Positions 31,481-38,548 of a stretch of DNA of 42,128 nt are shown one piece after another. Position 1 is the first letter of the stretch, and each line of letters starts with the position of its first letter. The translations under genes were made by a program, and so were the position numbers. The stretch comes from DATEXQ01 sp035256745 (GTDB lineage: Bacteria; Patescibacteriota; Microgenomatia; UBA8517). The notes beneath the pieces were generated by a model. It had not been told where the DNA came from. It saw only the letters and a program-made list of their open reading frames with translations, and searched no databases. The DNA lies in contig DATEXQ010000062.1 in NCBI GenBank assembly GCA_035256745.1, positions 1-42,128 of the forward strand, written 5' to 3'.

Positions 31481-32455
31481 TTATTTGAGTCCGTATTTTT
31501 TTTCAACTTGGCCAAAAACCCAGGGATAGTGAATTTTAACTCCGTCCTCAAGAGTAAATTTGGCCCTCCAGCCTGTGGTGTATATTTTAGAATTGCTGAA
31601 ATTTCTAGACTCAACTCCAACAGGTCCTCTTATATGTTTAATTTTAAGTTTTTTACCTGAAACTTTAATAATCGTTTTTGCCAATTCTTCAACTGTTACA
31701 TATTGTGGACTTCCTATATTTGTAGGAGTATTGATTTTTGAATCAACAAGAGCTCTTATTCCGTTAATCAAATCATCAATATAAGTAAAAGACCTGACAG
31801 ATTTACCATTACCCCAAATTTCAATTGATGTTTGGTCTTTGGCCATTGCAACCTTTCTCGAAATTGCATCGGCTGCTTTTTCCCTTCCACCTTCCCAGTT
31901 AGCCTCAGGTCCATAGGTAGTATGAAATCTAGCAATTCTTATGGGCATTTTGTATTTATTTCCGTAAGCTGTAAGCATTCTTTCAGAATAAAGTTTTTCC
32001 CAGGCATATTCGTTATCGGGAAATGCAGGATAAACGTCTTCTTCTTTAATTGATTTTGATCCTATTTTCATATCTTTATAGACACAAACAGAAGAAGAAA
32101 AGAAATATTTGGGTTTTTTTGTAAGTTTTACGGATTCGCTTATCATATAAATGTTAATTAGCGCATTATCCCTCATCATTTTACATTCGCCTGGCTTCAT
32201 ATATCCTGCTCCTCCCCTGTCAGCTGCAAGTTGATAAATAACATCAAATCCTCCATTTACGGTTAGTGCTTTTTTACAATTGTTTTGGTAAGTTAAATCC
32301 AAAAGAAGAAATTCATTAGCGCCAGTTTTGCTGTATTCAGGTTTTTTGATATCAACCCCCCTTAACCAGAAGCCTTCATTTCGAAGTCTTTTTGCCAAAT
32401 GACTTCCTATAAATCCACCTGCTCCGCAAATTAGTGCTTTTTTTTGCTTTTTCAT
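31481..32455 (-). CDS. NAD-dependent nucleotide-sugar epimerase, GDP-mannose 3,5-epimerase-like
   Basis: This is an extended SDR enzyme of 324 aa. The start ATG at 32455 gives MKKQKKALICGAGGFIGSHL; an in-frame extension upstream runs through tRNA-Ala and is rejected. GxxGxxG (GAGGFIG) binds NAD. The catalytic Ser-Ser and Tyr-x-x-x-Lys are in FFSSSVCVY and NEYAWEKLYSE. RFHTTYGPEANWEGGREKAA and HIRGPVGVESRNFSN closely resemble plant-type GDP-mannose 3,5-epimerase, so the substrate is probably GDP-mannose or a relative used for surface glycans. The exact substrate is inferred. Confidence 0.85.
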   Translation of the reverse strand: MKKQKKALICGAGGFIGSHLAKRLRNEGFWLRGVDIKKPEYSKTGANEFLLLDLTYQNNCKKALTVNGGFDVIYQLAADRGGAGYMKPGECKMMRDNALINIYMISESVKLTKKPKYFFSSSVCVYKDMKIGSKSIKEEDVYPAFPDNEYAWEKLYSERMLTAYGNKYKMPIRIARFHTTYGPEANWEGGREKAADAISRKVAMAKDQTSIEIWGNGKSVRSFTYIDDLINGIRALVDSKINTPTNIGSPQYVTVEELAKTIIKVSGKKLKIKHIRGPVGVESRNFSNSKIYTTGWRAKFTLEDGVKIHYPWVFGQVEKKYGLK

Positions 32456-32465
32456 TAATTTTAAG

Positions 32466-32536
32466 TGGACCCGGAGGGAATTGAACCCTCTATTCATCCA
32501 TGCCATGGACGCGTATTACCGGTATACTACGGGCCC
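32466..32536 (-). tRNA. tRNA-Ala (anticodon GGC)
   Basis: The full cloverleaf folds: acceptor GGGCCCG with CGGGTCC including the G3-U70 pair that identifies alanine tRNA, D stem GTAT/ATAC, anticodon stem CGTCC/GGATG with loop ATGGCAT, and T stem GAGGG/CCCTC. CCA is not encoded. It is probably co-transcribed with tRNA-Val just upstream. Confidence 0.93.
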
Positions 32537-32556
32537 TAGAAATATTTAAAATATAG

Positions 32557-32628
32557 TGGACGACGTTGGGATTGAACCAACGGCCTCTTCGATGTCAACG
32601 AAGCGCTCTACCACTGAGCTAGTCGTCC
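32557..32628 (-). tRNA. tRNA-Val (anticodon GAC)
   Basis: Acceptor GGACGAC pairs with GTCGTCC; the anticodon stem CTTCG/CGAAG encloses loop TTGACAT with anticodon GAC; the T arm has GGTTCAATCC. CCA is not encoded. It lies 20 bases upstream of tRNA-Ala. Confidence 0.95.
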
Positions 32629-32640
32629 GAAACTTAAAAA

Positions 32641-32648
32641 ATTATACA
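32641..32648 (-). promoter_or_regulatory. Predicted -10 element of the tRNA-Val/tRNA-Ala transcript
   Basis: TGTATAAT on the minus strand, 12 bases before the tRNA-Val 5' end; no convincing -35. The same octamer occurs at 41703-41710 and 41928-41935. Confidence 0.4.
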
Positions 32649-32672
32649 ATAATATGGCTATAAGAAGCTAGT

Positions 32673-33293
32673 TTAACCTGCGTTTCTGGTAAGGTAGTGG
32701 TCGGGAGAAAGAAGAAATTTACCCCCGTGTTTTTTATACCTGGCCCAATAATTTTTCTTTTCGGCTCTTTTGTTTGTAGCTTGAAGCCAGATTGCTCCAT
32801 CTTCAATTTTTTTCCTGAAAGATTTTAAAAATTCCAAAAGTTTTTCAAAAAATATCAAATGATAGACACCGGGTTCAATAGGAGCCTGTAAACTGGCAAT
32901 TTGAAGTTCTTGTCCTAAATCCTGCGTAGTTTCTGCCAAAGTCTGAACTTCCTCCATAATAGCGTGAAGCTGAAGTTTTAATTCATTACTCTTTTTCTCA
33001 AACCTTTCACTTTCTTCAGCCCTTAACTTTCTCTCTAAGGCGAGTTGTTTTTGAACTTTTTGTTTTTCTTCTCTTTGTCCGGAATACACATCATTTATTT
33101 CCAGTGCTTCCCCGGGATTTATTTCACCCGAAAACTTCTCCATTTTGGGAGGACCAAAAAATTGCTCCATAAAATCATTCGGTCTTAGAACATCTGATTT
33201 AAGACCGTTTATTGTTCCTCCCCCGATATCTTTAAGAGATTCTATTACGTTTTGTCTAACTATATTTTTTTGTCTTTTGCTATTTTTGTCCAT
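32673..33293 (-). CDS. Conserved coiled-coil protein of unknown function
   Basis: This is a 206-aa soluble protein. The N-terminal 60 residues are polar (with FMEQFFGPPKMEKFSGEI near 41-58). A long charged coiled coil spans about 73-128, followed by a helical part and a basic, conserved-looking tail (WARYKKHGGKFLLSPDHYLTRNAG). The tail reminds me of a family of CPR proteins annotated as DUF5660, but I cannot confirm this. No signal peptide or membrane helix. It has its own promoter with the -10 ending 12 bases before the ATG. Confidence 0.7.
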   Translation of the reverse strand: MDKNSKRQKNIVRQNVIESLKDIGGGTINGLKSDVLRPNDFMEQFFGPPKMEKFSGEINPGEALEINDVYSGQREEKQKVQKQLALERKLRAEESERFEKKSNELKLQLHAIMEEVQTLAETTQDLGQELQIASLQAPIEPGVYHLIFFEKLLEFLKSFRKKIEDGAIWLQATNKRAEKKNYWARYKKHGGKFLLSPDHYLTRNAG

Positions 33294-33305
33294 AAATTCA
33301 CTTGC

Positions 33306-33334
33306 AGTTTATCCCAATTTATGTTGGTTTTCAA
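33306..33334 (-). promoter_or_regulatory. Predicted promoter of the coiled-coil protein gene
   Basis: On the minus strand, -35 TTGAAA (33329-33334), 17-base spacer, -10 TAAACT (33306-33311), 12 bases before the ATG. Confidence 0.5.
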
Positions 33335-33355
33335 CTAATTCTTGGAGTCAAATAC

Positions 33356-34258
33356 TTATTGAATAAGGTTTGTAAGTTTTTCTAAAGCCTCTCTTCTTCT
33401 TAATATCGATGCGATTGCTCTTCTTTGTTCGGGGCTTCTTAATTTTTCGGCAAAATTGGGATCACCTGACGTTGCATTTATAGCTTTATCAATTTCCTCT
33501 TCCTTTATTTCGATTTTTTCCTCATTTGCTATTTTATTTAAAGCAAGCTCGATGGTTATAGAATCAACTGCTTCTTTTTCGTATTCGTCTCTTAAGGTTT
33601 GAGATGTTTTTCCAATTGATGCCAAATAATTATCAAGTGTAAGACCTAATTTTTCTATTTGTTCCAATAATCTTGATAACCTGGAATTTACTTCCTCATC
33701 TTTTAAAGGTTTGGGGATTTTTATTTTAGCTATTTCGACCAAAGTTTTTATAACTTCGCTCTCTTTTTCTCCTTGAGTAAGTTTTGTTTCTTTCTCTTTT
33801 GTATCTCCTTTTTCGGGTGTCCAGATGGCTTTAACCTTTGTTTTTTCCGATATGGCTTTCTTATAATCCCCCAGATCAATCTCTGGAAGTTCGCATGTGG
33901 TGATTCTAATTTGCCAATTTTCACCTTCTTTTGAGGATAATAGTTCAAGTTTGGGGTAAATAACAGGTTTTATATTATAAGTTTTGAAAGCATTGGAAAG
34001 TTCTAAAGGTAATATTTTATTTAAAATCTTTTCGTAGAGAGTTTCCTTTGATACTTTTTCTTCTACTTTCTCAACTGGAGCCATACCTTTTCTAAAACCG
34101 GGAATTTCAATTTCCTTGGCTAATTCCTTTAAAACCGTCTTTTTTTCATCGGAAACTATGTCATGAGGAATAGTAAAAGTAATTTGAATAGTACCATCCT
34201 CGCTTTTGGCAAGAACGGAAGATATTTTATTTTTTTCGTTTTGTTTATCTTTAGTCAT
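33356..34258 (-). CDS. tig: Trigger factor-like chaperone lacking the PPIase domain
   Basis: This ribosome-associated chaperone is 300 aa, against about 430 in E. coli. The N-terminal ribosome-binding domain (about 15-145) carries the signature EIEIPGFRKGMAPVEKVEEK, with the GFRKG loop that docks on L23. After it, the sequence passes through a charged linker (about 145-170) straight into the helical C-terminal arms (about 170-300). The FKBP-type PPIase domain is absent. Such short trigger factors occur in reduced genomes. The gene follows an intrinsic terminator. Confidence 0.88.
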   Translation of the reverse strand: MTKDKQNEKNKISSVLAKSEDGTIQITFTIPHDIVSDEKKTVLKELAKEIEIPGFRKGMAPVEKVEEKVSKETLYEKILNKILPLELSNAFKTYNIKPVIYPKLELLSSKEGENWQIRITTCELPEIDLGDYKKAISEKTKVKAIWTPEKGDTKEKETKLTQGEKESEVIKTLVEIAKIKIPKPLKDEEVNSRLSRLLEQIEKLGLTLDNYLASIGKTSQTLRDEYEKEAVDSITIELALNKIANEEKIEIKEEEIDKAINATSGDPNFAEKLRSPEQRRAIASILRRREALEKLTNLIQ

Positions 34259-34270
34259 TTTTTTGAGCTT

Positions 34271-34296
34271 AAAAATACCACCCTTTTAGGTGGTAT
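34271..34296 (-). terminator. Intrinsic terminator after the 56-aa gene
   Basis: On the minus strand an eight-pair stem (ATACCACC with GGTGGTAT, loop TAAAAG) is followed by a short T-run and lies 53 bases after the small gene's stop and 12 bases before the trigger factor start. Confidence 0.8.
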
Positions 34297-34348
34297 GAGT
34301 AATTATACCTTAAATATTTAAAAATTAAAAACCACAACTTATCTGTAG

Positions 34349-34519
34349 TTATCCTTTATGCTGGATTTTAAAAAGGCTTGGATTAAATTTAACTTGAGGG
34401 GTTATCGGTTTTTTACCACCAACGAATTTAGCCTTAAATGAGCTCGGAGTTCTATATTTAGGACCCGCGGCATTTGAACCTTTTGCTTGGGAAGATTTCG
34501 ACTTTTGAAATGTTTTCAT
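34349..34519 (-). CDS. Small basic protein, 56 aa
   Basis: This short frame encodes a strongly basic, Lys/Ser/Pro-rich peptide starting MKTFQKSKSSQAKGSNAAG and ending KIQHKG, with no hydrophobic helix and only one acidic-free stretch after another (no Asp or Glu is seen). Such composition suggests RNA, DNA or ribosome binding, but no family is recognised. A perfect extended -10 (TGATATAAT) ends six bases before the ATG, and an intrinsic terminator follows, so the gene forms its own transcription unit. This context makes it more credible than its length alone would. Confidence 0.65.
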   Translation of the reverse strand: MKTFQKSKSSQAKGSNAAGPKYRTPSSFKAKFVGGKKPITPQVKFNPSLFKIQHKG

Positions 34520-34525
34520 TGAATG

Positions 34526-34534
34526 ATTATATCA
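34526..34534 (-). promoter_or_regulatory. Extended -10 promoter of the 56-aa gene
   Basis: TGATATAAT on the minus strand is a perfect extended -10. It ends six bases before the ATG, predicting a leaderless mRNA. Confidence 0.6.
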
Positions 34535-34541
34535 ATAATTT

Positions 34542-34880
34542 CTATTCTGAAGCTAATTTATTAAGAAACCAGGAAACTAAAGCAAGAACGATGGAAGCAA
34601 TAATTGCGGTTAAGAAATTTGCAATCCTAAAACCCGGAACAATAAAGCTAACCATATAAAGAAGTGCAACATTTATTAGAAAAGCACTTATACCAAAGGT
34701 GATTAAAGATATGGGAAGGGCAATAATTTGCAAGATTGGCCTTATAAAGGTGTTTACCACTCCTATTACTATGGCAGCAACGATTGCCGGCCAAAGACCG
34801 CTTAGAACAAATCCGGGTACAAGATATGCAACAACGAATAGGGCAAAAACGTTTATAGCAAGTTTTATAATAACTCTCAT
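34542..34880 (-). CDS. PF04020-type (phage holin family) membrane protein
   Basis: This is a 112-aa integral membrane protein with four hydrophobic helices (about 5-22, 27-45, 53-75 and 84-106). The VVNTFIRPILQIIALPISLITFG motif region (about 41-63) is characteristic of the PF04020 superfamily, annotated as phage holin-like or YvlD-like; most members are chromosomal and not phage-related. No phage genes are nearby. The actual role is unknown, possibly in envelope stress. It has a consensus -35 and a leaderless-type -10. Confidence 0.85.
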   Translation of the reverse strand: MRVIIKLAINVFALFVVAYLVPGFVLSGLWPAIVAAIVIGVVNTFIRPILQIIALPISLITFGISAFLINVALLYMVSFIVPGFRIANFLTAIIASIVLALVSWFLNKLASE

Positions 34881-34883
34881 ATA

Positions 34884-35402
34884 TTAATTATTAGTAGATT
34901 TGAATATATTTGTCAATTTTGTACATATGGCGGAGTTTTCTCTAAGTAAAAATAATACTCTATGGAATTCTTCTGAAAAATCTCTTCTAAATCTTGTTTT
35001 TGATATATAACTACCGACATTTAATACAATAATTGCCTTATTAAGATCCATATACTTTCTACTTCTTTTAAATGATATGACTCTTTCATCAGAACTTTTA
35101 ATTTGAACGGGTATTTTTGGTAAGCCGTAATTTTCTTTGAATTTTAGCCAAAAATCTATACCCTTTTCTTGTGCTTTGTTTGAAGAGGGAATGGTGTTCT
35201 CAACAACATGGATTACATGAATATAATCGCAAAATCTTTGTTCAGATCCCCACCCTTTTCTATTAGTAAAATGTGCTTGTGCGGCATCGGCAGCAGCCAA
35301 TATATCATCGGGATTTTTAACACCTTTGTTTAAAGCCTCAAGCATAGCATCTAAACGTAAATGTTTTTCAAAATTGGTTTCTATCACAATTATCATACTC
35401 AT
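34884..35402 (-). CDS. Hypothetical protein with PD-(D/E)XK nuclease-like motif
   Basis: This is a soluble protein of about 172 aa. The start ATG at 35402 (MSMIIVIETN) is preferred over a TTG 12 bases upstream. The order of a helix with GSEQRF, then KGIDFWLKF, then IPVQIKSSDE fits the glu, asp and (D/E/Q)-x-K positions of PD-(D/E)XK enzymes; the hydrophobic strand around the asp and the VQIKSS strand are typical. It could be a nuclease or an inactive relative. No adjacent methylase for the same DNA site or toxin/antitoxin partner is evident. A promoter-like TTGATA, 18 bases, GATAAT lies upstream. Confidence 0.6.
   Translation of the reverse strand: MSMIIVIETNFEKHLRLDAMLEALNKGVKNPDDILAAADAAQAHFTNRKGWGSEQRFCDYIHVIHVVENTIPSSNKAQEKGIDFWLKFKENYGLPKIPVQIKSSDERVISFKRSRKYMDLNKAIIVLNVGSYISKTRFRRDFSEEFHRVLFLLRENSAICTKLTNIFKSTNN
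34887..34916 (-). promoter_or_regulatory. Predicted promoter of the PF04020-type gene
   Basis: On the minus strand, perfect -35 TTGACA (34911-34916), 18-base spacer, -10 AATAAT (34887-34892), ending six bases before the ATG. The -35 lies inside the end of the upstream gene. Confidence 0.55.
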
Positions 35403-35477
35403 AAAAAATGCCAAACTATCGGTTTTTTATGAATATTTAGATATTATCACATAACCTATAAGTTGTTATCAACTTTT

Positions 35478-36536
35478 TTACTGTATTTGTGATTTAAAGA
35501 AAATAAGGCTTCTTTCTATTGCAAAATTCCATGAAGGTTGAAGATTGTGATCAGCACCTGGATAAGTAAAGTAATCTACGTTCAAATTCAGATCTTTAAG
35601 TTTTTTATACAGAGAATTACTCCAATCAACAGGAACTGCATCATCGTAAGTTCCCTGATGAATTTGAATTTTAGTGTTCGGATTAATACGGTCAAAATAA
35701 TTTAAAAGAGAATATTGATTGGTGTCGTAAAATTCTTCGAATTTTGCAAGCTCATATCTTATCAATTTTCCCTGATCTTCGCTTTCGTCGGTATAATAAA
35801 GAATTGAATACGGAAAAGGTTTGGATACTGGTGCCCAAAGAACTGTAGAAATATCTTTTCCTGTTATCTCCAAAACGGTTAAGGCTATTTGGCCTCCGTT
35901 GGAATGACCCCAAATAAATAAGTCTGATGAATTTAATAACTTGTTTACTAACGGAATAGAATCGGTGATTAACATTTCATTCTCGGGAATTTCTTTTAGG
36001 GTATTTAAAAGAGCAATTGAAGTAACATAAGTTTGAAATCTTGACTCAAAAATATTATCTGCCTCTTTGTCGCTTCCTGCGTAACCCAAAAAATCAGGTG
36101 CAATAGTAATAAAACCTTTATCTGCAAAAAAATATGAAGCATTTTTTGTTCCCATACCTGTTATATAAAGTTTTTGATCTACATATCCTCTGAACATAAG
36201 GATAATAGGATGTTTTGAATAGCCTTTTGGAATGTTTATCATTCCTGTTGTTTTCTTGATTTCTTTTGATTCAGGAGAAGGATAAAACTCAAAAGTAAAA
36301 ACATAAGAAGTGAAGTTATCCTTTTCTTCTAAAATATCTCCTATAGTAATTTTGCCGGATTTTATATCAGATTTTGAAAGAATATCAAAGCTGTATTTTT
36401 CAAAAGGTTTGGGTAAAGGAATTATATTAGCAATTGTTTTTGAGGTTGAATCTTTTTTTATGAAATCATGAATGAAAAAACCCAGTAGAAAAAAAATAAC
36501 AGCTAAAACGAAGATAATAAACAACCTTTTTATCAT
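35478..36536 (-). CDS. Membrane-anchored alpha/beta hydrolase (S9/dienelactone hydrolase type)
   Basis: This is a 352-aa serine hydrolase with an N-terminal signal anchor (about 4-24) and an extracytoplasmic catalytic domain. The nucleophile elbow is WGHSNGGQ (Ser about 213); the acid and base appear to be the Asp in GTYDDAVP (about 296) and the His in GADHNLQPSW (about 328). The fold and length suggest an esterase or peptidase of the prolyl-oligopeptidase-like group acting outside the membrane; the substrate is unknown. It follows the methyltransferase by 16 bases. Confidence 0.83.
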   Translation of the reverse strand: MIKRLFIIFVLAVIFFLLGFFIHDFIKKDSTSKTIANIIPLPKPFEKYSFDILSKSDIKSGKITIGDILEEKDNFTSYVFTFEFYPSPESKEIKKTTGMINIPKGYSKHPIILMFRGYVDQKLYITGMGTKNASYFFADKGFITIAPDFLGYAGSDKEADNIFESRFQTYVTSIALLNTLKEIPENEMLITDSIPLVNKLLNSSDLFIWGHSNGGQIALTVLEITGKDISTVLWAPVSKPFPYSILYYTDESEDQGKLIRYELAKFEEFYDTNQYSLLNYFDRINPNTKIQIHQGTYDDAVPVDWSNSLYKKLKDLNLNVDYFTYPGADHNLQPSWNFAIERSLIFFKSQIQ

Positions 36537-36552
36537 TCGATCTTTACAATCG

Positions 36553-37395
36553 TTAAATATTTATACTTTCCTCTGGGATTTCTACTCTTGGGAATCTTAT
36601 TGGTTCGATTTGATTGCTTTTTATGGGTTCGCTACAGACAGCTAACCAATACGTAGGGGAAAATCCATATTTTATATCTTCTTTTGGAACTATTTTTAAT
36701 ATATCACCGCTTATAATTCTTGCTAATATTTTTACTTTACTGACAAGTGGTGGTAGGTTATAAATATTGGGTCTAAATCCTTGTCCGAACATCTTTACGT
36801 CTTGAAAATGTTTTTTTAGTTCTTGCTCAAGTTCATCCCCATTCATTTCAAAACAGTGAAATTTATTTCCTGGTTTATCGTTAATTGAAGTACCTGGGTT
36901 TGTCATATCACGGTTTGGGGTAGAGATTATAAATTTTCCGTCATTTTTTAATAAAGTAGTTAAACAATTAAAGAATCTATTAATTTGATTAAGATGAATG
37001 TGCTCCAAGGTTTCAAAACATACTACTGTATCAAATGAATTAGCTCTAAATGGGGGGTATTTAACATCACCTTCTATTAAAGATTCATTGGTTTTTAATC
37101 CCTTCCTGGCATTATTAAGACCAACCCTACTTATATCTAATCCAACATATGAACCTGGATTTATTAGACCTTTTCCATATGCAGTTCCGCATGCGATATC
37201 AAGAACTGTTTTACCTATACAGTAAGGACGGGCAAACACTTCATAACGCTTTTTGTGTTCTTCCCATATTATTAATAAGACTTGTGGAGGTGTATGAGAC
37301 TCCCCTTTCCATATTCCATAAAATTTCCCAAGCTTAATCATTTCGGGGAATGCTCTTTCTCCTGTAAAGGTAAATTTTTCAGTATTTTCCGTCAT
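36553..37395 (-). CDS. Class I SAM-dependent methyltransferase
   Basis: This is a 280-aa Rossmann-fold methyltransferase. Motif I is VLDIACGTAYGKG (about 64-76), followed by GLDISRVGL (motif II acidic residue about 87) and the post-motif TVVCFETLEHIHLN (about 117-130). The N-terminal TGERAFPEM and the KPGNKFHCFEMNGDELE stretch resemble small-molecule or glycan methyltransferases of the Methyltransf_11/23 type. No membrane segment. It lies between the cupin and the hydrolase on the same strand, so a shared surface or small-molecule pathway is possible but not shown. Confidence 0.82.
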   Translation of the reverse strand: MTENTEKFTFTGERAFPEMIKLGKFYGIWKGESHTPPQVLLIIWEEHKKRYEVFARPYCIGKTVLDIACGTAYGKGLINPGSYVGLDISRVGLNNARKGLKTNESLIEGDVKYPPFRANSFDTVVCFETLEHIHLNQINRFFNCLTTLLKNDGKFIISTPNRDMTNPGTSINDKPGNKFHCFEMNGDELEQELKKHFQDVKMFGQGFRPNIYNLPPLVSKVKILARIISGDILKIVPKEDIKYGFSPTYWLAVCSEPIKSNQIEPIRFPRVEIPEESINI

Positions 37396-37447
37396 ATATA
37401 TAAACCCAATATAAAATTTAAGTTAATTAATAAAATAATAACTGAAT

Positions 37448-37834
37448 TTATTGATCTTTTGATTGTTCGTAGGCAATTGCGTCTTGCTTTGTTTTATTTA
37501 TAGTTCCATCCGGATGATTCGGAGGAGAATAGAGAGTGTAAAGTTTTAAATCCTCTGTACTTGATGTATTTATAACATTATGTTCGCTTCCGGCAGGAAT
37601 TATAACAACATCTTCAGCCTCGGTTAAGGTTTCTTCTTTATTGATTATAAACTTGGCTTCGCCTGCTTCAATCCTAAAAAATTGATCGACATTCGGATGT
37701 GTTTCCATTCCAATTTCCTCTCCTGGTTTTAGACTCATAACCACAAGCTGACAATGTATTCCAGTAAAAAGAACTTTTCTAAAGAATGTATTTGTTATTG
37801 CTTCTTCGCCTATATTTATATGGTATCCCTGCAT
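37448..37834 (-). CDS. Small cupin-domain protein
   Basis: This is a single-domain cupin of 128 aa. Cupin motif 1 is seen as GMETHPNVDQFFRIEAGEAKF-type sequence (about 45-66, given here by position), with His and Asp-Gln-Phe metal-site residues, and motif 2 as IPAGSEHNVINT (about 84-95). Similar small cupins are annotated as mannose-6-phosphate isomerase-like, but substrate is unknown. It has a strong ribosome site and a predicted promoter in the divergent region, unlike most genes here, so it may be highly expressed. Confidence 0.85.
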   Translation of the reverse strand: MQGYHINIGEEAITNTFFRKVLFTGIHCQLVVMSLKPGEEIGMETHPNVDQFFRIEAGEAKFIINKEETLTEAEDVVIIPAGSEHNVINTSSTEDLKLYTLYSPPNHPDGTINKTKQDAIAYEQSKDQ

Positions 37835-37838
37835 ATTA

Positions 37839-37850
37839 TCACCCCCTTCT
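37839..37850 (-). promoter_or_regulatory. Strong Shine-Dalgarno site of the cupin gene
   Basis: AGAAGGGGGTGA on the minus strand, just upstream of the ATG at 37834. It shares the GGGGGTGA core with the site of the candidate major pilin gene. Confidence 0.7.
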
Positions 37851-37854
37851 AATA

Positions 37855-37885
37855 ATTATATTATTATATACGATTTAAATATCAA
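37855..37885 (-). promoter_or_regulatory. Predicted cupin promoter
   Basis: On the minus strand, -35 TTGATA (37880-37885) and -10 TATAAT (37855-37860) with a 19-base spacer; a second TATAAT (37863-37868) is too close to the -35. This region is divergent with the transglycosylase gene. Confidence 0.45.
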
Positions 37886-37888
37886 CAC

Positions 37889-37917
37889 TTCACAAATATG
37901 TATTAATTTAATATTCT
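37889..37917 (+). promoter_or_regulatory. Predicted promoter of the transglycosylase-like gene
   Basis: -35 TTCACA (37889-37894), 17-base spacer, -10 TATTCT (37912-37917). It ends seven bases before the second in-frame GTG (37925) and one base before the first (37919), which favours 37925 as the start. Confidence 0.4.
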
Positions 37918-37918
37918 T

Positions 37919-38470
37919 GTGGTTGTGAAGAAAACATTATTAAATGCCTTTCTTGCAGGAATTTTATTAGGAGGTGTTTCTTTTTATACATATAAAGTTT
38001 CGTTCAATCCTAAAAAAGAAGTATTATCCCAAAAAATCGAAATTGAAAAGATAACAACTCCTTCTCCAACATTTACTCCCGAGCCTACAGAAACATCTAC
38101 TCCAACTCCGACCCCGAAGCCTACAATAAAGCCTGCTCCAACGCCAACCCCTATTCCTACTCCAACCCCAATTGTCAAAGCACCCGAAAACTTTGAGCCG
38201 CTTTTTAGCGAATTTGCATCGATGTTTGGCGTTGATGCTAATTTACTGAAAAAAATTGCAGAATGCGAAACACATTTTAATAATGCCGTTTCGGCTCCGC
38301 CTTACGCAGGAATGTTTCAATTTAGAGAAGATACGTGGGAGACTTATAGGAAATTAATGAGAAAGGATCCGGATATTAATCTTAGGTATGGAGCAAGAGA
38401 ATCAATAGAAACTGCTGCTTATGTAGTATCTTTGGGGAAGCTTCATTTGTGGCCCGTTTGTTCAAGATAA
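37919..38470 (+). CDS. Secreted/anchored lytic transglycosylase-like protein
   Basis: This is a 183-aa protein with a signal anchor (about 5-25), a Thr/Pro-rich stalk (about 46-85) and a small lysozyme-like SLT domain (about 90-183). The catalytic Glu lies in KKIAECETHFN (about 113-123), and GMFQFREDTWETY (about 132-144) and the TAAYVVSLGKLHLWPVC ending are typical of this fold. It should cleave peptidoglycan, perhaps to let pili or secreted proteins through the wall. GTG at 37919 or at 37925 (giving MKKTLL) may be the start; the latter fits the promoter. Confidence 0.83.
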   Translation: MVVKKTLLNAFLAGILLGGVSFYTYKVSFNPKKEVLSQKIEIEKITTPSPTFTPEPTETSTPTPTPKPTIKPAPTPTPIPTPTPIVKAPENFEPLFSEFASMFGVDANLLKKIAECETHFNNAVSAPPYAGMFQFREDTWETYRKLMRKDPDINLRYGARESIETAAYVVSLGKLHLWPVCSR

Positions 38471-38512
38471 AGGAAGTTTCAAATTAAGTCTTGAATATTT
38501 ATAAATTACTTC

Positions 38513-38542
38513 TTGACTTCGGGTTTTATTTGGGTGTAAAAA
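38513..38542 (+). promoter_or_regulatory. Predicted promoter of the 86-aa gene and Y-family polymerase
   Basis: -35 TTGACT (38513-38518), 18-base spacer, -10 TAAAAA (38537-38542), ending six bases before the GTG at 38549. No SOS-box-like palindrome was noticed here. Confidence 0.45.
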
Positions 38543-38548
38543 TAAACT

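Noticed and set aside
31429..31620. 64-codon minus-strand frame starting MELSLEISAIL
   Set aside because: It overlaps the conserved C-terminal part of the epimerase gene in another frame and has no recognisable features.
32456..32506. In-frame N-terminal extension of the epimerase-like gene
   Set aside because: It runs through the tRNA-Ala gene, and the conserved nucleotide-binding fold begins right after ATG 32455.
34542..34880. Prophage, suggested by a holin-family protein
   Set aside because: PF04020-type proteins are common chromosomal membrane proteins, and no other phage gene, att repeat or integrase is present.
37984..38178. Val/Gly-rich minus-strand frame opposite the transglycosylase gene
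   Set aside because: It is the complement of the Thr/Pro-repeat stalk; the repeated composition alone keeps the frame open.
37919..38178. CRISPR-like or tandem DNA repeat in the Thr/Pro stalk
   Set aside because: The repetition follows codons for Thr and Pro within one reading frame and has no spacer structure.
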